Notes: a model not told the origin generated them from the letters alone. Counted from the first letter of the stretch, positions 7,747-17,022 are shown. The stretch: 64,000 bases of DNA from an uncultured Prevotella sp. (GCA_900540375.1 UQFS01000013.1:1-64000), one strand, 5' to 3'. Numbers and translations: made by a program.

Positions 7747-10035
7747 TTATGATCTTAAAAGGTTGTTCAAAGCCGAACCTGCCTTGAACCACTCGATTTG
7801 TATTTGATTATAAGTGTGGAGAGCCTCAAAGCTGTCGCTCGACCCATCCTTATGCGTCAAAGTGACAGTCAACGGATTTCCGGGAGCGAACGCATTCAAA
7901 CCTGTCACCGAGATGCGGTCATCCTCCTGCACCTTTTCGTAATCATCCTTATTCATAAATGTGAGTGCGAGCATACCCTGTTTCTTCAAGTTGGTCTCAT
8001 GGATGCGGGCAAAGCTCTTTGCCAACACCACCTTGACATTGAGAAAACGGGGCTCCATGGCTGCATGCTCACGCGAAGAGCCCTCGCCATAGTTGTCCTC
8101 AGCCACGATGATACAGCCCACGTTGTGTGCTTTATAGTCTTTCGCTGCAGCAGAGACAGTTTTGTACTGACCGTCCATCTGATCCTTCACCTTGTTGCTC
8201 TCACCATTGAAGGCATTCACAGCTCCCATCAGCAGGTTGTCAGAGATGTTTTGGAGATGGCCACGGAAGCGCAGCCAAGGACCAGCCATAGAGATGTGGT
8301 CGGTCGTACACTTGCCTTTGACCTTGATCAACAGCGGCATGTCCAACAAGTCGTTTCCATCCCATGCTGCGAAAGGCTGTAGCCGTTGCAAGCGCCGGGA
8401 ATCGGAAGAGATGACAACTGGCACATCAGTGTGCAGATCCGTAGGAGGCACGAAGAGATCTTCCTGCTCTAATGTGGTGACGGCATCTTCTTCTTTACCA
8501 CAGGTGAAGCCCTGGGGTGGGAAGACAAAGCCCTGAGGCTCTTTGAGCATCACCTCTTTTCCTTCTTCATTAACCAAACTATCGGTAGCAGGATTGAAGT
8601 CCAACTTTCCGGCTAAGGACAAAGCTACAGTCATCTCGGGTGAGCCTATAAATGCATAGGTATTGGGGTTGCCGTCGGCGCGACGGCGGAAATTACGATT
8701 GAAAGAGGTGACGATGGCATTCTTTCGGGTGTTGTCGTCGGTATGTCGCTTCCACTGACCAATACACGGACCGCATGCATTTGCCATGACCACAGCGCCA
8801 ATAGCACGAAAATCATCCAAAATGCCATCACGCTCGGCAGTACAACGGATCTGCTCTGAGCCAGGACATACTATAAGCTGCGCCTTCACCTTCAGATGCA
8901 ATGCCAAAGCCTGACGGGCAACTGAAGCGGCGCGCGACAAGTCTTGATAAGATGAGTTGGTGCAGGAGCCAATCAGTGCTACCTCTACATTCATCGGATA
9001 ATCGTTGGAGGGTCCTTTCTCGCGCATCTGGGAGATCGGTGTGGCAGCGTCCGGCGTGAAGGGACCATTGAGATGGGGCTCTATCTTTGACAAATCGAGG
9101 TCAATGACCTGATCGTAATACGTCTCGGGATGGAGCTCCACATCAGCGTCGGCTCTGAGATCCGCAGCATGCTGGCGCGCCATCGTAGCCACCTGCTCGC
9201 GACCGGTCTGACAAAGATACTCATCGGCGTTGTCGTCATAGGGGAATAAAGAGCAGGTTGCCCCCAGTTCAGCTCCCATGTTGCAAATTGTGGCCTTACC
9301 TGTGGTAGACAGGCTCTTGGTACCTTCACCGAAATACTCCATAATCGCATTGGTCCCACCCTTGGTCGTCAGCAGTCCGAGGATCGTCAGAATGACATCC
9401 TTGGGTGCTGCCCAACCCTGAAGCTGTCCATGGAGATGAACTCCGATGATACGCGGCATGCGCAACTCCCAAGGCTGTCCGGTGAGAACATCTACGGCAT
9501 CAGCACCACCAACTCCGATAGCCGCCATACCCAGTCCTCCTGCGTTGGGAGTATGAGAGTCTGTACCAATCATCATACCACCGGGGAATGCATAGTTTTC
9601 CAACACCACTTGATGGATTATACCGGCGCCGGGACCCCAAAAGCCAATTCCATATTTCTTGGATGCAGACCGAAGGAAATCATATACCTCTTGGTTCTCT
9701 TTACAAGCCACTTCTAGATCGTTCTTAGCACCTTCGTCAGCTCGAATGAGATGGTCGCAATGAACCGAAGCGGGCACGGCGACATGCGCTCTTCCCGCAT
9801 TCATAAACTGCAACAAAGCCATCTGAGCTGTAGCGTCCTGCATCGCCACTCTGTTCGGACGGAAATCTGCGTAATCGACACCACGATTCAGTGGCTTCAA
9901 CGATGCTTCATCATAAAGATGAGTGAAGAGTATTTTTTCGGCATAGGTCAACGGTCTTTTCAATGTCCCTCTTACCGTTGAAATCTTGGAAGAATAAGCA
10001 GCGTAGAACTGCTTCACCATTTCGATATCCAACAT
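7747..10035 (-). CDS. acn: Aconitate hydratase, mitochondrial-like type
   Basis: 762 residues from the chosen start at 10035, which has AAGGGAA just upstream and begins MLDIEMVKQFY. An in-frame start 28 codons earlier overlaps the promoter and is rejected. The enzyme isomerises citrate to isocitrate using a 4Fe-4S cluster. Its cysteines are in GSCTNSSYQDL (about residue 356) and ACGPCIGQW (about 421-424). The C-terminal swivel domain includes DNYGEGSSREHAA. The sequence resembles mitochondrial aconitase more than E. coli AcnA or AcnB, as reported for Bacteroides fragilis. First gene of acn-icd-gltA. Confidence 0.95.
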   Translation of the reverse strand: MLDIEMVKQFYAAYSSKISTVRGTLKRPLTYAEKILFTHLYDEASLKPLNRGVDYADFRPNRVAMQDATAQMALLQFMNAGRAHVAVPASVHCDHLIRADEGAKNDLEVACKENQEVYDFLRSASKKYGIGFWGPGAGIIHQVVLENYAFPGGMMIGTDSHTPNAGGLGMAAIGVGGADAVDVLTGQPWELRMPRIIGVHLHGQLQGWAAPKDVILTILGLLTTKGGTNAIMEYFGEGTKSLSTTGKATICNMGAELGATCSLFPYDDNADEYLCQTGREQVATMARQHAADLRADADVELHPETYYDQVIDLDLSKIEPHLNGPFTPDAATPISQMREKGPSNDYPMNVEVALIGSCTNSSYQDLSRAASVARQALALHLKVKAQLIVCPGSEQIRCTAERDGILDDFRAIGAVVMANACGPCIGQWKRHTDDNTRKNAIVTSFNRNFRRRADGNPNTYAFIGSPEMTVALSLAGKLDFNPATDSLVNEEGKEVMLKEPQGFVFPPQGFTCGKEEDAVTTLEQEDLFVPPTDLHTDVPVVISSDSRRLQRLQPFAAWDGNDLLDMPLLIKVKGKCTTDHISMAGPWLRFRGHLQNISDNLLMGAVNAFNGESNKVKDQMDGQYKTVSAAAKDYKAHNVGCIIVAEDNYGEGSSREHAAMEPRFLNVKVVLAKSFARIHETNLKKQGMLALTFMNKDDYEKVQEDDRISVTGLNAFAPGNPLTVTLTHKDGSSDSFEALHTYNQIQIEWFKAGSALNNLLRS

Positions 10036-10064
10036 ATAATTCCCTTTATTGATTAAACTCCTTG

Positions 10065-10072
10065 CAAATATA
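10065..10072 (-). promoter_or_regulatory. -7 element upstream of acn-icd-gltA
   Basis: The minus strand reads TATATTTG about 30 bp before the acn start, fitting TAnnTTTG. It also rules out the longer acn reading frame start. No -33 TTTG at the right spacing. Confidence 0.6.
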
Positions 10073-10136
10073 GTAATTTTTCTTTGAATTGACACTATAT
10101 TTGAATAAAAATTGATCAAAATGAAAGGAAATTCTA

Positions 10137-11318
10137 TTAAAATTCAATTTTATAGCCGTTAAACACGTTAATGTCTACCGCACCGTGAATACCGTCGACT
10201 CTTCCGTCGGGTGCCAACTGCCATATCTTCAACTTGATGTCCGGCTTATATTCTCCGTATCGAGCGATCCAAATTGGATAGGTATGTTTGATATCCGGCG
10301 CCGAGTCGAGATAGCGGTTGACAAAAGTCTGACTGATGTATAGTATCGGCCGTTTACCCGTGCGATGCTCTACCGTGCGAAGCCATGCTCTCACATTTTG
10401 CCACATAACTGTCACGCCTCCCATCTTGCGTATTTGACTGGGCAGCAACTCCAAGTCCAGTACAGGCGGCAAGTCATTCTGCGCCACGCGGCTGTTTGAC
10501 AGGAAGAAGGCTGCCTGCTGACTGCCGGAGGAGCGATGCGTGAAATAGTGGTAGGTGCCAGTGGGATAGCCATGTTTACGGGAAGCGGCATAATCAGAAA
10601 GGTAGTAAGGATTCAGCATAGAACTGCCCTCCGTGGACTTGATGAAGATAAACGAGATCTTATAGTTCACGTGTCCACTTACATTTTTCTTTGACAGAGT
10701 GCCCAGATGGGTAATACGCAGGCGCGCCCAGTCAATGTTATAGTGATGCTTTCCCTTCACATGCTGGTATTTCGACAGGTCTATGCCATAGAGCCGTGAG
10801 GAATTGTAGTTCAACCGCTCTCCTTTATACACATCATCCTTCCACTCTCCTACCCTGAAGAAACGATGCTGACTGGAAAAGCCAAAGCCTCGGCGGCTGC
10901 CCCGTTGCCAGAAGCCCTCATAGAGCGTGCCCTGGTTATCGATCAGTATGCCATAGCCATTGGCCTGCAACTGACGGTTGAAGTCACCCTTATAAAGTCC
11001 GGTAGAATCCTTGCGAACCCCACTCGTCAGCGTGTCATGGTTCCATACACCGTCTATGCGGTTTCCCAAAGAGTCCAATGTCCAGCCCTTGCCCTGGCGC
11101 AATCCTTTCTTCCATATACCACTATATATAATGGAGTCACCATCTGAGAGCGTCCCCAAACCATCAGGCTTACCATGAAGAATCTGCCCGTGATAGGTTT
11201 TGCCTTGCCACAACATTTTGGCTGCGTCGTTGGTCTTCACCGTACAACCGTTGAATAGAATTGCCAATAATGGCATGAAAAGAAAAGCAGAGAAAATACA
11301 TCTCAGAGAAAATTTCAT
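10137..11318 (-). CDS. MORN-repeat lipoprotein with GH25 lysozyme domain
   Basis: 393 residues. A lipoprotein signal ends in the lipobox LFNGC (Cys25), so it should be anchored in the envelope. Residues about 36-160 hold MORN-type repeats (for example YSGIWKKGLRQGKG and YEGFWQRGSRRGFG). From about 177 a GH25 muramidase domain begins with GIDLSKYQ (Asp180) and includes the acidic pair in LDLE (Asp288, Glu290), and YIWI-type barrel strands near the end. The catalytic acids look intact, so it may cut peptidoglycan glycan strands. Its start overlaps the upstream gene by 4 bp (ATGA), implying coupled translation. MORN repeats joined to GH25 are uncommon outside Bacteroidota. Confidence 0.88.
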   Translation of the reverse strand: MKFSLRCIFSAFLFMPLLAILFNGCTVKTNDAAKMLWQGKTYHGQILHGKPDGLGTLSDGDSIIYSGIWKKGLRQGKGWTLDSLGNRIDGVWNHDTLTSGVRKDSTGLYKGDFNRQLQANGYGILIDNQGTLYEGFWQRGSRRGFGFSSQHRFFRVGEWKDDVYKGERLNYNSSRLYGIDLSKYQHVKGKHHYNIDWARLRITHLGTLSKKNVSGHVNYKISFIFIKSTEGSSMLNPYYLSDYAASRKHGYPTGTYHYFTHRSSGSQQAAFFLSNSRVAQNDLPPVLDLELLPSQIRKMGGVTVMWQNVRAWLRTVEHRTGKRPILYISQTFVNRYLDSAPDIKHTYPIWIARYGEYKPDIKLKIWQLAPDGRVDGIHGAVDINVFNGYKIEF

Positions 11319-12229
11319 AGCGAGCCCTCCTTATCCACTAATCCCACAAAACGACCATGAAGCGTAAAGACAGCGGTGCCGGGCTGGGCAAAGGCATGAG
11401 CCACACCTATCTTTTGCCCACGGTCATAATCTCCGCGGGTAAGAATGGTATGGTCTTTCCGTCGGTTGTCGTCCGGTGACAGGGTGACGGTGATCACCTC
11501 TTTATGGCGGGACACTCCCCAAGGCACATTTTTCACCGCCCGACATCCCCATGGTATCACAGCCTTATCGGTATGAACAATGACAGGAAGGCTGACGCTA
11601 TCAGCCGGAATGCGCAGCAAACGGCAGGAGCGACGATGCAACTGCCCCTTATCATCATACCATGATACTATGAAGCGACATTTATAGAGGAATTTCAAAT
11701 GACATTGACCTAACTTGCTGATTGCCAAATTTAAACTACTCAAGGAGTCGAGTTGGTGCTTCTGCCATGCGCTGTAAGCAGCGATACGGTTGTAGCCCTC
11801 ATCTTGGACATTATGACAGCGGAGATAGTATTCCAATTCCTTTCTGACCATTGTAGAGCGGTGCAGCGCCACGGACAAAGAGTCGCGCTGACGCATCAGA
11901 GCGGTGTCTGGCTGTATCCTTGTGAAGCGAGAAGAAGGAAAAGCAAGCAGGGTCAATACACGGCCATCACAACTGGGCCACCACCAATGGCGATTGATCC
12001 ACACTCCTTGCTGATGGACAGGATGCACTTGTAAGTCAGCAACATGGCGACCATCGCTCAAGCAAAGCGTAGCTGTCCCGTCCAACATACAGACAGACTT
12101 GCGCATGTCGTTTTCCGTTGCCGGCAAAGCCATGCAAGTAAGCCAAAACAACAACATCAAGGGGAGAATCACCACTATGTAGACTCTCCATCTTACAATG
12201 AATGGTATGATCTTTCTTCTCAGCATCAC
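11315..12229 (-). CDS. Membrane-anchored protein of unknown function, possible degenerate trypsin-like domain
   Basis: 304 residues, not recognised as a named family. One N-terminal membrane segment (about 15-37) is followed by an extracytoplasmic region with a Trp-rich patch (INRHWWWPSCDG) and a helical middle (about 110-170). The end, PGTAVFTLHGRFVGLVD, resembles the strand pair after the catalytic serine of trypsin-fold proteases, but no Gly-x-Ser-Gly motif is present, so if it is that fold it is inactive. It overlaps the GH25 lipoprotein gene by 4 bp and probably works with it in the envelope. Confidence 0.7.
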   Translation of the reverse strand: MMLRRKIIPFIVRWRVYIVVILPLMLLFWLTCMALPATENDMRKSVCMLDGTATLCLSDGRHVADLQVHPVHQQGVWINRHWWWPSCDGRVLTLLAFPSSRFTRIQPDTALMRQRDSLSVALHRSTMVRKELEYYLRCHNVQDEGYNRIAAYSAWQKHQLDSLSSLNLAISKLGQCHLKFLYKCRFIVSWYDDKGQLHRRSCRLLRIPADSVSLPVIVHTDKAVIPWGCRAVKNVPWGVSRHKEVITVTLSPDDNRRKDHTILTRGDYDRGQKIGVAHAFAQPGTAVFTLHGRFVGLVDKEGSL

Positions 12230-12271
12230 TCTGATCTCAATCCTCCAATTCGATACTCCTAAATACTACTG

Positions 12272-12279
12272 CAAAGTTA
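12272..12279 (-). promoter_or_regulatory. -7 element upstream of the GH25 unit
   Basis: The minus strand reads TAACTTTG about 43 bp before the start at 12229, matching TAnnTTTG. The -33 part is not evident. Confidence 0.5.
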
Positions 12280-12318
12280 CTAAATATAAATGAGAATCCT
12301 TTGCAAAAAGAGCATTTT

Positions 12319-12738
12319 CTATTGGTCGGTGTCGTCCCAGAGATGATTGGCCTCTTCGATCTCGTCCTCATCAAACCATTTCGACAGCTTGTCGTAAGCG
12401 CGCTGCTTAACTTCATCGTTAAGGTCACCCTTAATCTTGCGCAACACATACAACAGTACAGCTACATCATCGCCCAATCCGGCAATCGGTATCGCGTCGG
12501 GGATGACATCCAGGGGGCTGATCAAATAGCCCAAAGCGCCAATGATGATCGCCTTGTCCTTCAACGGGACATCCTTGCTCTGAAGCGTGTAGAAAAGAAT
12601 GAGCGCAGCATATACAAGCTTAGCTCCCGCCCGCTTGGCGATATGCGAAATCTTCTCGACAAACCCCGATGCTGAGTATTTGTCGCTGTACTTCATAAAA
12701 TCCGGCAACTGAAAATCTTTCATATTAGTTTTAGTCAT
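12319..12738 (-). CDS. YkvA/DUF1232 family small membrane protein
   Basis: 139 residues, or 134 if the second ATG at 12723 is used; neither has a clear ribosome binding site. The family signature is YLISPLDVIPDAIPIAGLGDDVAVL at about residues 80-105, written here in outline, forming a hydrophobic hairpin. Function of the family is unknown. It follows the 144-residue membrane protein gene by 32 bp and probably shares its transcript. Confidence 0.85.
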   Translation of the reverse strand: MTKTNMKDFQLPDFMKYSDKYSASGFVEKISHIAKRAGAKLVYAALILFYTLQSKDVPLKDKAIIIGALGYLISPLDVIPDAIPIAGLGDDVAVLLYVLRKIKGDLNDEVKQRAYDKLSKWFDEDEIEEANHLWDDTDQ

Positions 12739-12770
12739 TAAGTATTCATATAGTTTTAGCGATTACATAT

Positions 12771-13205
12771 TCACATCGTTTTGACCATTAGGTATTGATC
12801 TACCGCGTCTGCGTATTGTGCATAAGCCTTCTGCTCTCTTCTCAACTGCGACAAGCGATAACGTGTCACCAACATTCTTACGCCCTTGGCCATGAACGCC
12901 AATGCCAGTCCGATGGCTATCCCCACGAACAAGGACTTGTTGCCCCAAGGCAGACTTTCTTCAGGAAAAGCGCTCAGCACCAGCACGGGTAACACAGCGA
13001 TAATCCCATAGAGCGTCAACTGCTGCCGCTGCGTGCCCTCACTGTCAAGAATATCCTGGTAAGCCGACAGAAAACTATCCAGCTCTTCGCGCACTACACC
13101 ATACTGCTCCATCCGGGGAAAGCTTTCCTCGTCGCCGTAGTGTTCGATGATGCGAGCGATCCGATGCTCGTAATCGTTAAGTATATTAGGCTCTAAATCC
13201 TTCAT
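12771..13205 (-). CDS. Two-helix membrane protein of unknown function
   Basis: 144 residues, not recognised. A charged N-terminal half (about 1-62) is predicted helical. Two membrane segments follow (about 65-80 and 91-108), then a basic, Gln/Arg-rich C-terminal helix. Topology suggests both ends in the cytoplasm. It precedes the YkvA-like gene on the same strand. Confidence 0.75.
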   Translation of the reverse strand: MKDLEPNILNDYEHRIARIIEHYGDEESFPRMEQYGVVREELDSFLSAYQDILDSEGTQRQQLTLYGIIAVLPVLVLSAFPEESLPWGNKSLFVGIAIGLALAFMAKGVRMLVTRYRLSQLRREQKAYAQYADAVDQYLMVKTM

Positions 13206-13322
13206 AGACGCAAAAAATTAATAAAGTCGTTGCTTGAAATTTACTGCCCTAATCAAACTGAAATATCTCCGACAGAGATAACCCCTTTTTCCTCCTAATA
13301 TTGTATAGAGATAATAAAAAAG

Positions 13323-13720
13323 TAAGACAGTGCCCTGATAAGCCGGGTTCCGTAACCGTCAGCTCTTATATGAAGAGACGGCGCTCTGTCATTTATCTAG
13401 ATAATGAGTCACCCCATCACTCAAGCGTTCTACCCTCTATCGTTGCCATCAAAGTAGCATCGGGCGGACAACCCTGACATGACGATAGTATACATGAACT
13501 TGCAGCCCTCAGACGGCACAGCCCGACGATCACCCGCCGACTGGTGGTCTCTTACACCACCTTCTCACCCTTACCGCCCACAAGGAGCAGCGGTTGTTTT
13601 CTTCTGCCTACACCTACTGTTGCCAATAGCTTCTATTTTCGGAAGTGAGGTGTCCTATGCTGCCCGGACTTTCCTCTCGCATCTGAAGCGATGCCAGCGA
13701 CGAGCCGGAGCACTGCCTTA
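13323..13720 (-). ncRNA. rnpB: RNase P RNA, class A
   Basis: Catalytic RNA that removes tRNA 5' leaders. On the minus strand the 5' region contains the universal GAGGAAAGTCCGGGC block (about 13680-13666) and the 3' region has CCCGGCTTATCAGGGCA. P1 can be drawn exactly: TAAGGCAGTG (13720-13711) pairs with CACTGTCTTA (13332-13323), nine Watson-Crick pairs and one wobble. The 3' end runs into a T-rich stretch. Short open frames inside it on either strand are not genes. Confidence 0.95.
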
Positions 13721-13727
13721 CATCTTG

Positions 13728-13735
13728 CAAAAGTA
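13728..13735 (-). promoter_or_regulatory. -7 element of the rnpB promoter
   Basis: The minus strand reads TACTTTTG, ending 7 bp before the predicted 5' end of the RNase P RNA, the expected distance for a TAnnTTTG element. Confidence 0.7.
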
Positions 13736-13882
13736 GCAAATTATCTTCAAACAGCCAACCGACTGATTAATATTTTGTAAGTTTTTAAAGGAATGTAAAA
13801 TCAACTTTTATTCTACTTAATAGCTTAATAGCAGTTAAGCACAAAAAAGAATGTGTTAAAGTCAGATAAAGTAATAAGACAA

Positions 13883-13916
13883 AATGACAGTCATTCATCT
13901 TTTGATGCTATATTTG
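13883..13916 (+). promoter_or_regulatory. Promoter region of htrA with a small palindrome
   Basis: TATATTTG at 13909-13916 fits the -7 element, but the place where -33 TTTG should be is instead occupied by the palindrome AATGA-CAG-TCATT (13883-13895). Downstream the word TGTCAG occurs twice close together (about 13936-13952). A regulator or alternative sigma factor could act here, as expected for a stress protease, but that is inference. Confidence 0.5.
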
Positions 13917-14035
13917 CAAGTGTTTCAACAGAGTTTGTCAGTCCCCTGTCAGATATGAAAAGAAACTGATAACAAAGTGAAACTAAAATACAAGTAGAAA
14001 TAAATAAAGATATTATAAACATAATCCTTGAAAGA

Positions 14036-15508
14036 ATGAAAAAGTACTCCAGTTATTTGCTCGTAGGACTTTGCTCTATGGCATTGACCCTCCCCGTCGG
14101 CAAGTATGCCAATGCTTCCGCTGCCACCAACAAAGTTGAAGTGGCCGGGCAACCGGTTGATTTGACCTATGCTGCCGAAAAGGCTCTGCCTGCTGTCGTC
14201 TACATCAAATACGTTCAAAACTCCAAGACAAAAACCGTAGAGGTGCAAAGCGATCCTTTCTCTGACTTCTTTGATCCCTTCGGATTCTTTGGCAATCCTA
14301 ACGGGGGCAATGGCGGTGTGCAAAAGCGACAGATCAGAACTCCTAAGCAGGAGGCCGCCGGTTCAGGAGTCATCATCAGCCCCGACGGATATATCGTCAC
14401 CAACAACCATGTTGTCAATGGTGCAGACGAACTGACTGTCACTCTCGAAGACAACAGAGAGTTCAACGCACGCATCATCGGCACGGATCCTACCACCGAT
14501 CTGGCTCTGATCAAGATCGACGGCAAAAATCTCCCTACCCTTCCTATCGGCAACTCCGACAATCTCAAAGTGGGCGAATGGGTTATCGCCGTGGGTAATC
14601 CCTTCGGACTCAACAATACAGTGACAGCCGGCATCATCAGTGCCAAGGCCCGTACGCTGGGAGCCAATGGTGTAGAGAGCTTCATTCAGACCGATGCTGC
14701 CATCAACAAAGGCAACTCGGGAGGCGCACTCGTCAACACCAAAGGTGAGCTCGTCGGCATCAATGCCATGCTATTTTCAGAAACCGGTTCCTATGCCGGC
14801 TATGGTTTTGCCATTCCTACTGCCATCATGACGAAGGTCATTGACGACTTGAAGAAATACGGCACCGTACAGCGCGCTTATCTTGGCATCCAAGGTCAGG
14901 ATGTGCTCAACTATGTCAACAATCTGAAAGAACAAAACAAAGATGTCCCCGACCTCGGTACAGTAGACGGTGTATATGTCGCTAAGGTAGAAGACAACAG
15001 CGCCGCTTCCGCTGCCGGTATCGAGAAGGGCGATGTCATCGTTGGCGTCGACGGTAAGAACATCACCAAGATGGCAGAGTTGCAGGAAGTCATCAACAGC
15101 AAGCACCCGGGCGACAAGATCACCATCTCATGGCTTCACAACAAGAAGAAGATGAGCAAGACAGTCACTGTCAAGAACATGCAAGGCAACACCAAGGTGA
15201 TCAAGACAGCCGACTTGGATGTTCTCGGAGCCAAAGTCATTCCTGTCAGCGCTGAATTGAAGAAACAATTAGGCATCAGCTATGGTCTGCAGGTTAAGGA
15301 TGTGAAGAGCGGTGCCTTCAAAGACGGCGGTATCAGCAATGGCTTCATCATTCTGACTGTCAACGACAAGCCTATGAAGACAATCTCTGATCTCCAGGAT
15401 GCCGTCAAGGATGCTTCTACCAGCAAGAATCCAGTACTGTTCATCACCGGTGAATGGCCATCGGGCAAGACCGACTACAAGGCTGTGAATATTGGTACTG
15501 ACAAATAA
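14036..15508 (+). CDS. degP: HtrA/DegP family periplasmic serine protease
   Basis: 490 residues with an N-terminal export signal (about 1-29). The trypsin-like domain has a complete triad: His125 (TNNHVV), Asp155 (TTDLALIKI) and Ser228 (GNSGGAL). Two PDZ domains follow, about 275-375 (YLGIQGQDV to the IEKGDVIVGVDG loop) and about 395-485. It should degrade or refold misfolded envelope proteins. Monogenic between its own promoter region and a strong terminator. Confidence 0.95.
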   Translation: MKKYSSYLLVGLCSMALTLPVGKYANASAATNKVEVAGQPVDLTYAAEKALPAVVYIKYVQNSKTKTVEVQSDPFSDFFDPFGFFGNPNGGNGGVQKRQIRTPKQEAAGSGVIISPDGYIVTNNHVVNGADELTVTLEDNREFNARIIGTDPTTDLALIKIDGKNLPTLPIGNSDNLKVGEWVIAVGNPFGLNNTVTAGIISAKARTLGANGVESFIQTDAAINKGNSGGALVNTKGELVGINAMLFSETGSYAGYGFAIPTAIMTKVIDDLKKYGTVQRAYLGIQGQDVLNYVNNLKEQNKDVPDLGTVDGVYVAKVEDNSAASAAGIEKGDVIVGVDGKNITKMAELQEVINSKHPGDKITISWLHNKKKMSKTVTVKNMQGNTKVIKTADLDVLGAKVIPVSAELKKQLGISYGLQVKDVKSGAFKDGGISNGFIILTVNDKPMKTISDLQDAVKDASTSKNPVLFITGEWPSGKTDYKAVNIGTDK

Positions 15509-15548
15509 ATCAGAAGAGAGCATGAGCCAATAGAATGCTCTTATATAT

Positions 15549-15587
15549 TAAAAAAGGTGTATGGACTTGCTTCATACGCCTTTTTTT
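15549..15587 (+). terminator. Terminator after degP
   Basis: GGTGTATG and CATACGCC form an 8-bp stem (one wobble) extended by an A-run on the left and a T-run on the right, so it can stop transcription in both directions. The next gene's promoter begins immediately after it. Confidence 0.85.
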
Positions 15588-15597
15588 CGTATCTTTG
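15567..15597 (+). promoter_or_regulatory. Promoter of the small secreted protein and downstream genes
   Basis: TATCTTTG at 15590-15597 is an exact -7 element; TTG at 15567-15569 lies 20 bp upstream as a partial -33 element. It starts right after the degP terminator and may serve the next four genes. Confidence 0.7.
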
Positions 15598-15664
15598 CAC
15601 TAAATATCCTTGAGAAGCACGCTGACATTCTTGAGGAAAGTTCATCACATCAAATAGAAATGAT

Positions 15665-16075
15665 ATGAAGATAAATATCAAAAGATGCCTGTTGGTTGTT
15701 TGTGCCATGCTTGCCACACTCGGCATCTCGGCTGCCAACACTGTGAAGACCATTTATATTTATGGCTTTGCCGCCTCTTTCAACGACTCGACAGTCTACT
15801 TCACAGAGTTGCAGAGAGTGGACTCGGCATATATCGACTCAAAGACAAAGTTTCTCTACGGCAGAGAGAACTACTCTTATCAGCTCCAAGACTATCTTGA
15901 CCAAAAGGGATGGAAGCATGCTGTTTGTATTACCTCGTATGGACTGACAAAGAAAGAAGCAGAGAAGAAATACCTGAATCTTAGAAAGAAATACGTGGAC
16001 AAAGGTAAGTTCGACATCAAATATCTAAAATCAAGCGATTTCACTTATCAGGCAATCAAACCAGAGGATAATTAA
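15665..16075 (+). CDS. Small secreted protein of unknown function
   Basis: 136 residues with a signal peptide (about 1-24, ending GISA-A). The mature part is Tyr- and Lys-rich, with a strand-helix pattern (TVKTIYIYGFAASFNDSTVYF, then KKEAEKKYLNLRKKYVDKG in outline). No family recognised. It lies 8 bp ahead of the HprK-like kinase gene, so it may be co-expressed with the kinase, peptidase and PqqD-like genes, but it lacks the small size and leader expected of a modified-peptide precursor. Confidence 0.75.
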   Translation: MKINIKRCLLVVCAMLATLGISAANTVKTIYIYGFAASFNDSTVYFTELQRVDSAYIDSKTKFLYGRENYSYQLQDYLDQKGWKHAVCITSYGLTKKEAEKKYLNLRKKYVDKGKFDIKYLKSSDFTYQAIKPEDN

Positions 16076-16083
16076 TATCTGCT

Positions 16084-17022
16084 GTGGAATATACGACTTC
16101 CCAATCCCACAAGTCCACCTCACATTATTTTGAAGTCGCAGACTTTGAATGTGTCATTGACTTCTCATCGGGTGATGGCAACGGCTTGCATTTACTACCT
16201 TCCTTATGTCCTTTTCTGACAGAGCATAAGGCAGGCAGCAGGCCTTTGTTTTCTCTACGTGTGGATGACAAGACAAAGCCATGGCCGAAAGACCGGCGTG
16301 AGCGTATCCGCGCCTTTGATACCGGCAACGGAGACACCATTGTAGACTTACTGGACAATGGTGGATACCAATATATCATCAAAGACATCCATGGCCACGA
16401 ATGTTGTCTGCTGATCACGAACAAAGACTTCTCTGAATGTCAATGCGCATTGAACGGCAACTACACGATGCGCAATTTTGGACTCAACAACGCGCTGATG
16501 CTTATCTTTGCGTTTGCAGCAGGCTATCGCGACACATTGCTGATTCATGCCTCTTTAGTCAGAAACAATGGTTGGGGGTACCCTTTCATTGCGAAGAGCG
16601 GTACCGGCAAATCAACACAAGTGAGTATGTGGCTACGCTATATTCCCGGGTGCGATTTAATGAATGACGACAATCCTATCATCAGGATCATTGGCGAGGA
16701 TATCTTCATCTACGGATCACCTTGGAGTGGAAAGACACCTTGCTATAGAAAAGAAAAAGCGAAATTAGGAGCTATCACTCGCATTGACAGAGCAAAGACA
16801 AACTCAATAGAGAAGTTGTCTCCCATAGATGCTTTCGCCTCCTTCCTGCCCTCTTGCTCTTCTATGAAATGGGACTCTGATATCTTTGACCATATCTGCA
16901 ACACGATTGGGAGAGTCATAGAGCGAGTGCCAGTCTATACCTTACACTGTCTCCCCAATCAGGAAGCAGCAGAGATCTGTTTTCAAGAAATTCATCAAAA
17001 CAACGGCCATGGAAGAGATTAA
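16084..17022 (+). CDS. HprK-like P-loop kinase
   Basis: 312 residues, starting at GTG; no ATG is available before the conserved region. A P-loop AKSGTGKST occurs at about 170-178 in a setting typical of HPr kinase/PEP carboxykinase folds (LIHASLV before it, DLMNDDNPII and GSPWSGKTPCY after). No HPr or PTS gene is near, so an HPr substrate is unlikely. Relatives beside PqqD-like proteins act as peptide kinases in lasso-peptide and related clusters. It is followed by an S26-like peptidase gene overlapping by 14 bp and by a PqqD-like gene. Role in peptide modification is inferred from neighbours. Confidence 0.8.
   Translation: MEYTTSQSHKSTSHYFEVADFECVIDFSSGDGNGLHLLPSLCPFLTEHKAGSRPLFSLRVDDKTKPWPKDRRERIRAFDTGNGDTIVDLLDNGGYQYIIKDIHGHECCLLITNKDFSECQCALNGNYTMRNFGLNNALMLIFAFAAGYRDTLLIHASLVRNNGWGYPFIAKSGTGKSTQVSMWLRYIPGCDLMNDDNPIIRIIGEDIFIYGSPWSGKTPCYRKEKAKLGAITRIDRAKTNSIEKLSPIDAFASFLPSCSSMKWDSDIFDHICNTIGRVIERVPVYTLHCLPNQEAAEICFQEIHQNNGHGRD

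Noticed and set aside
13479..13736. 85-codon plus-strand open frame
   Set aside because: It lies on the strand opposite the RNase P RNA and overlaps most of it.
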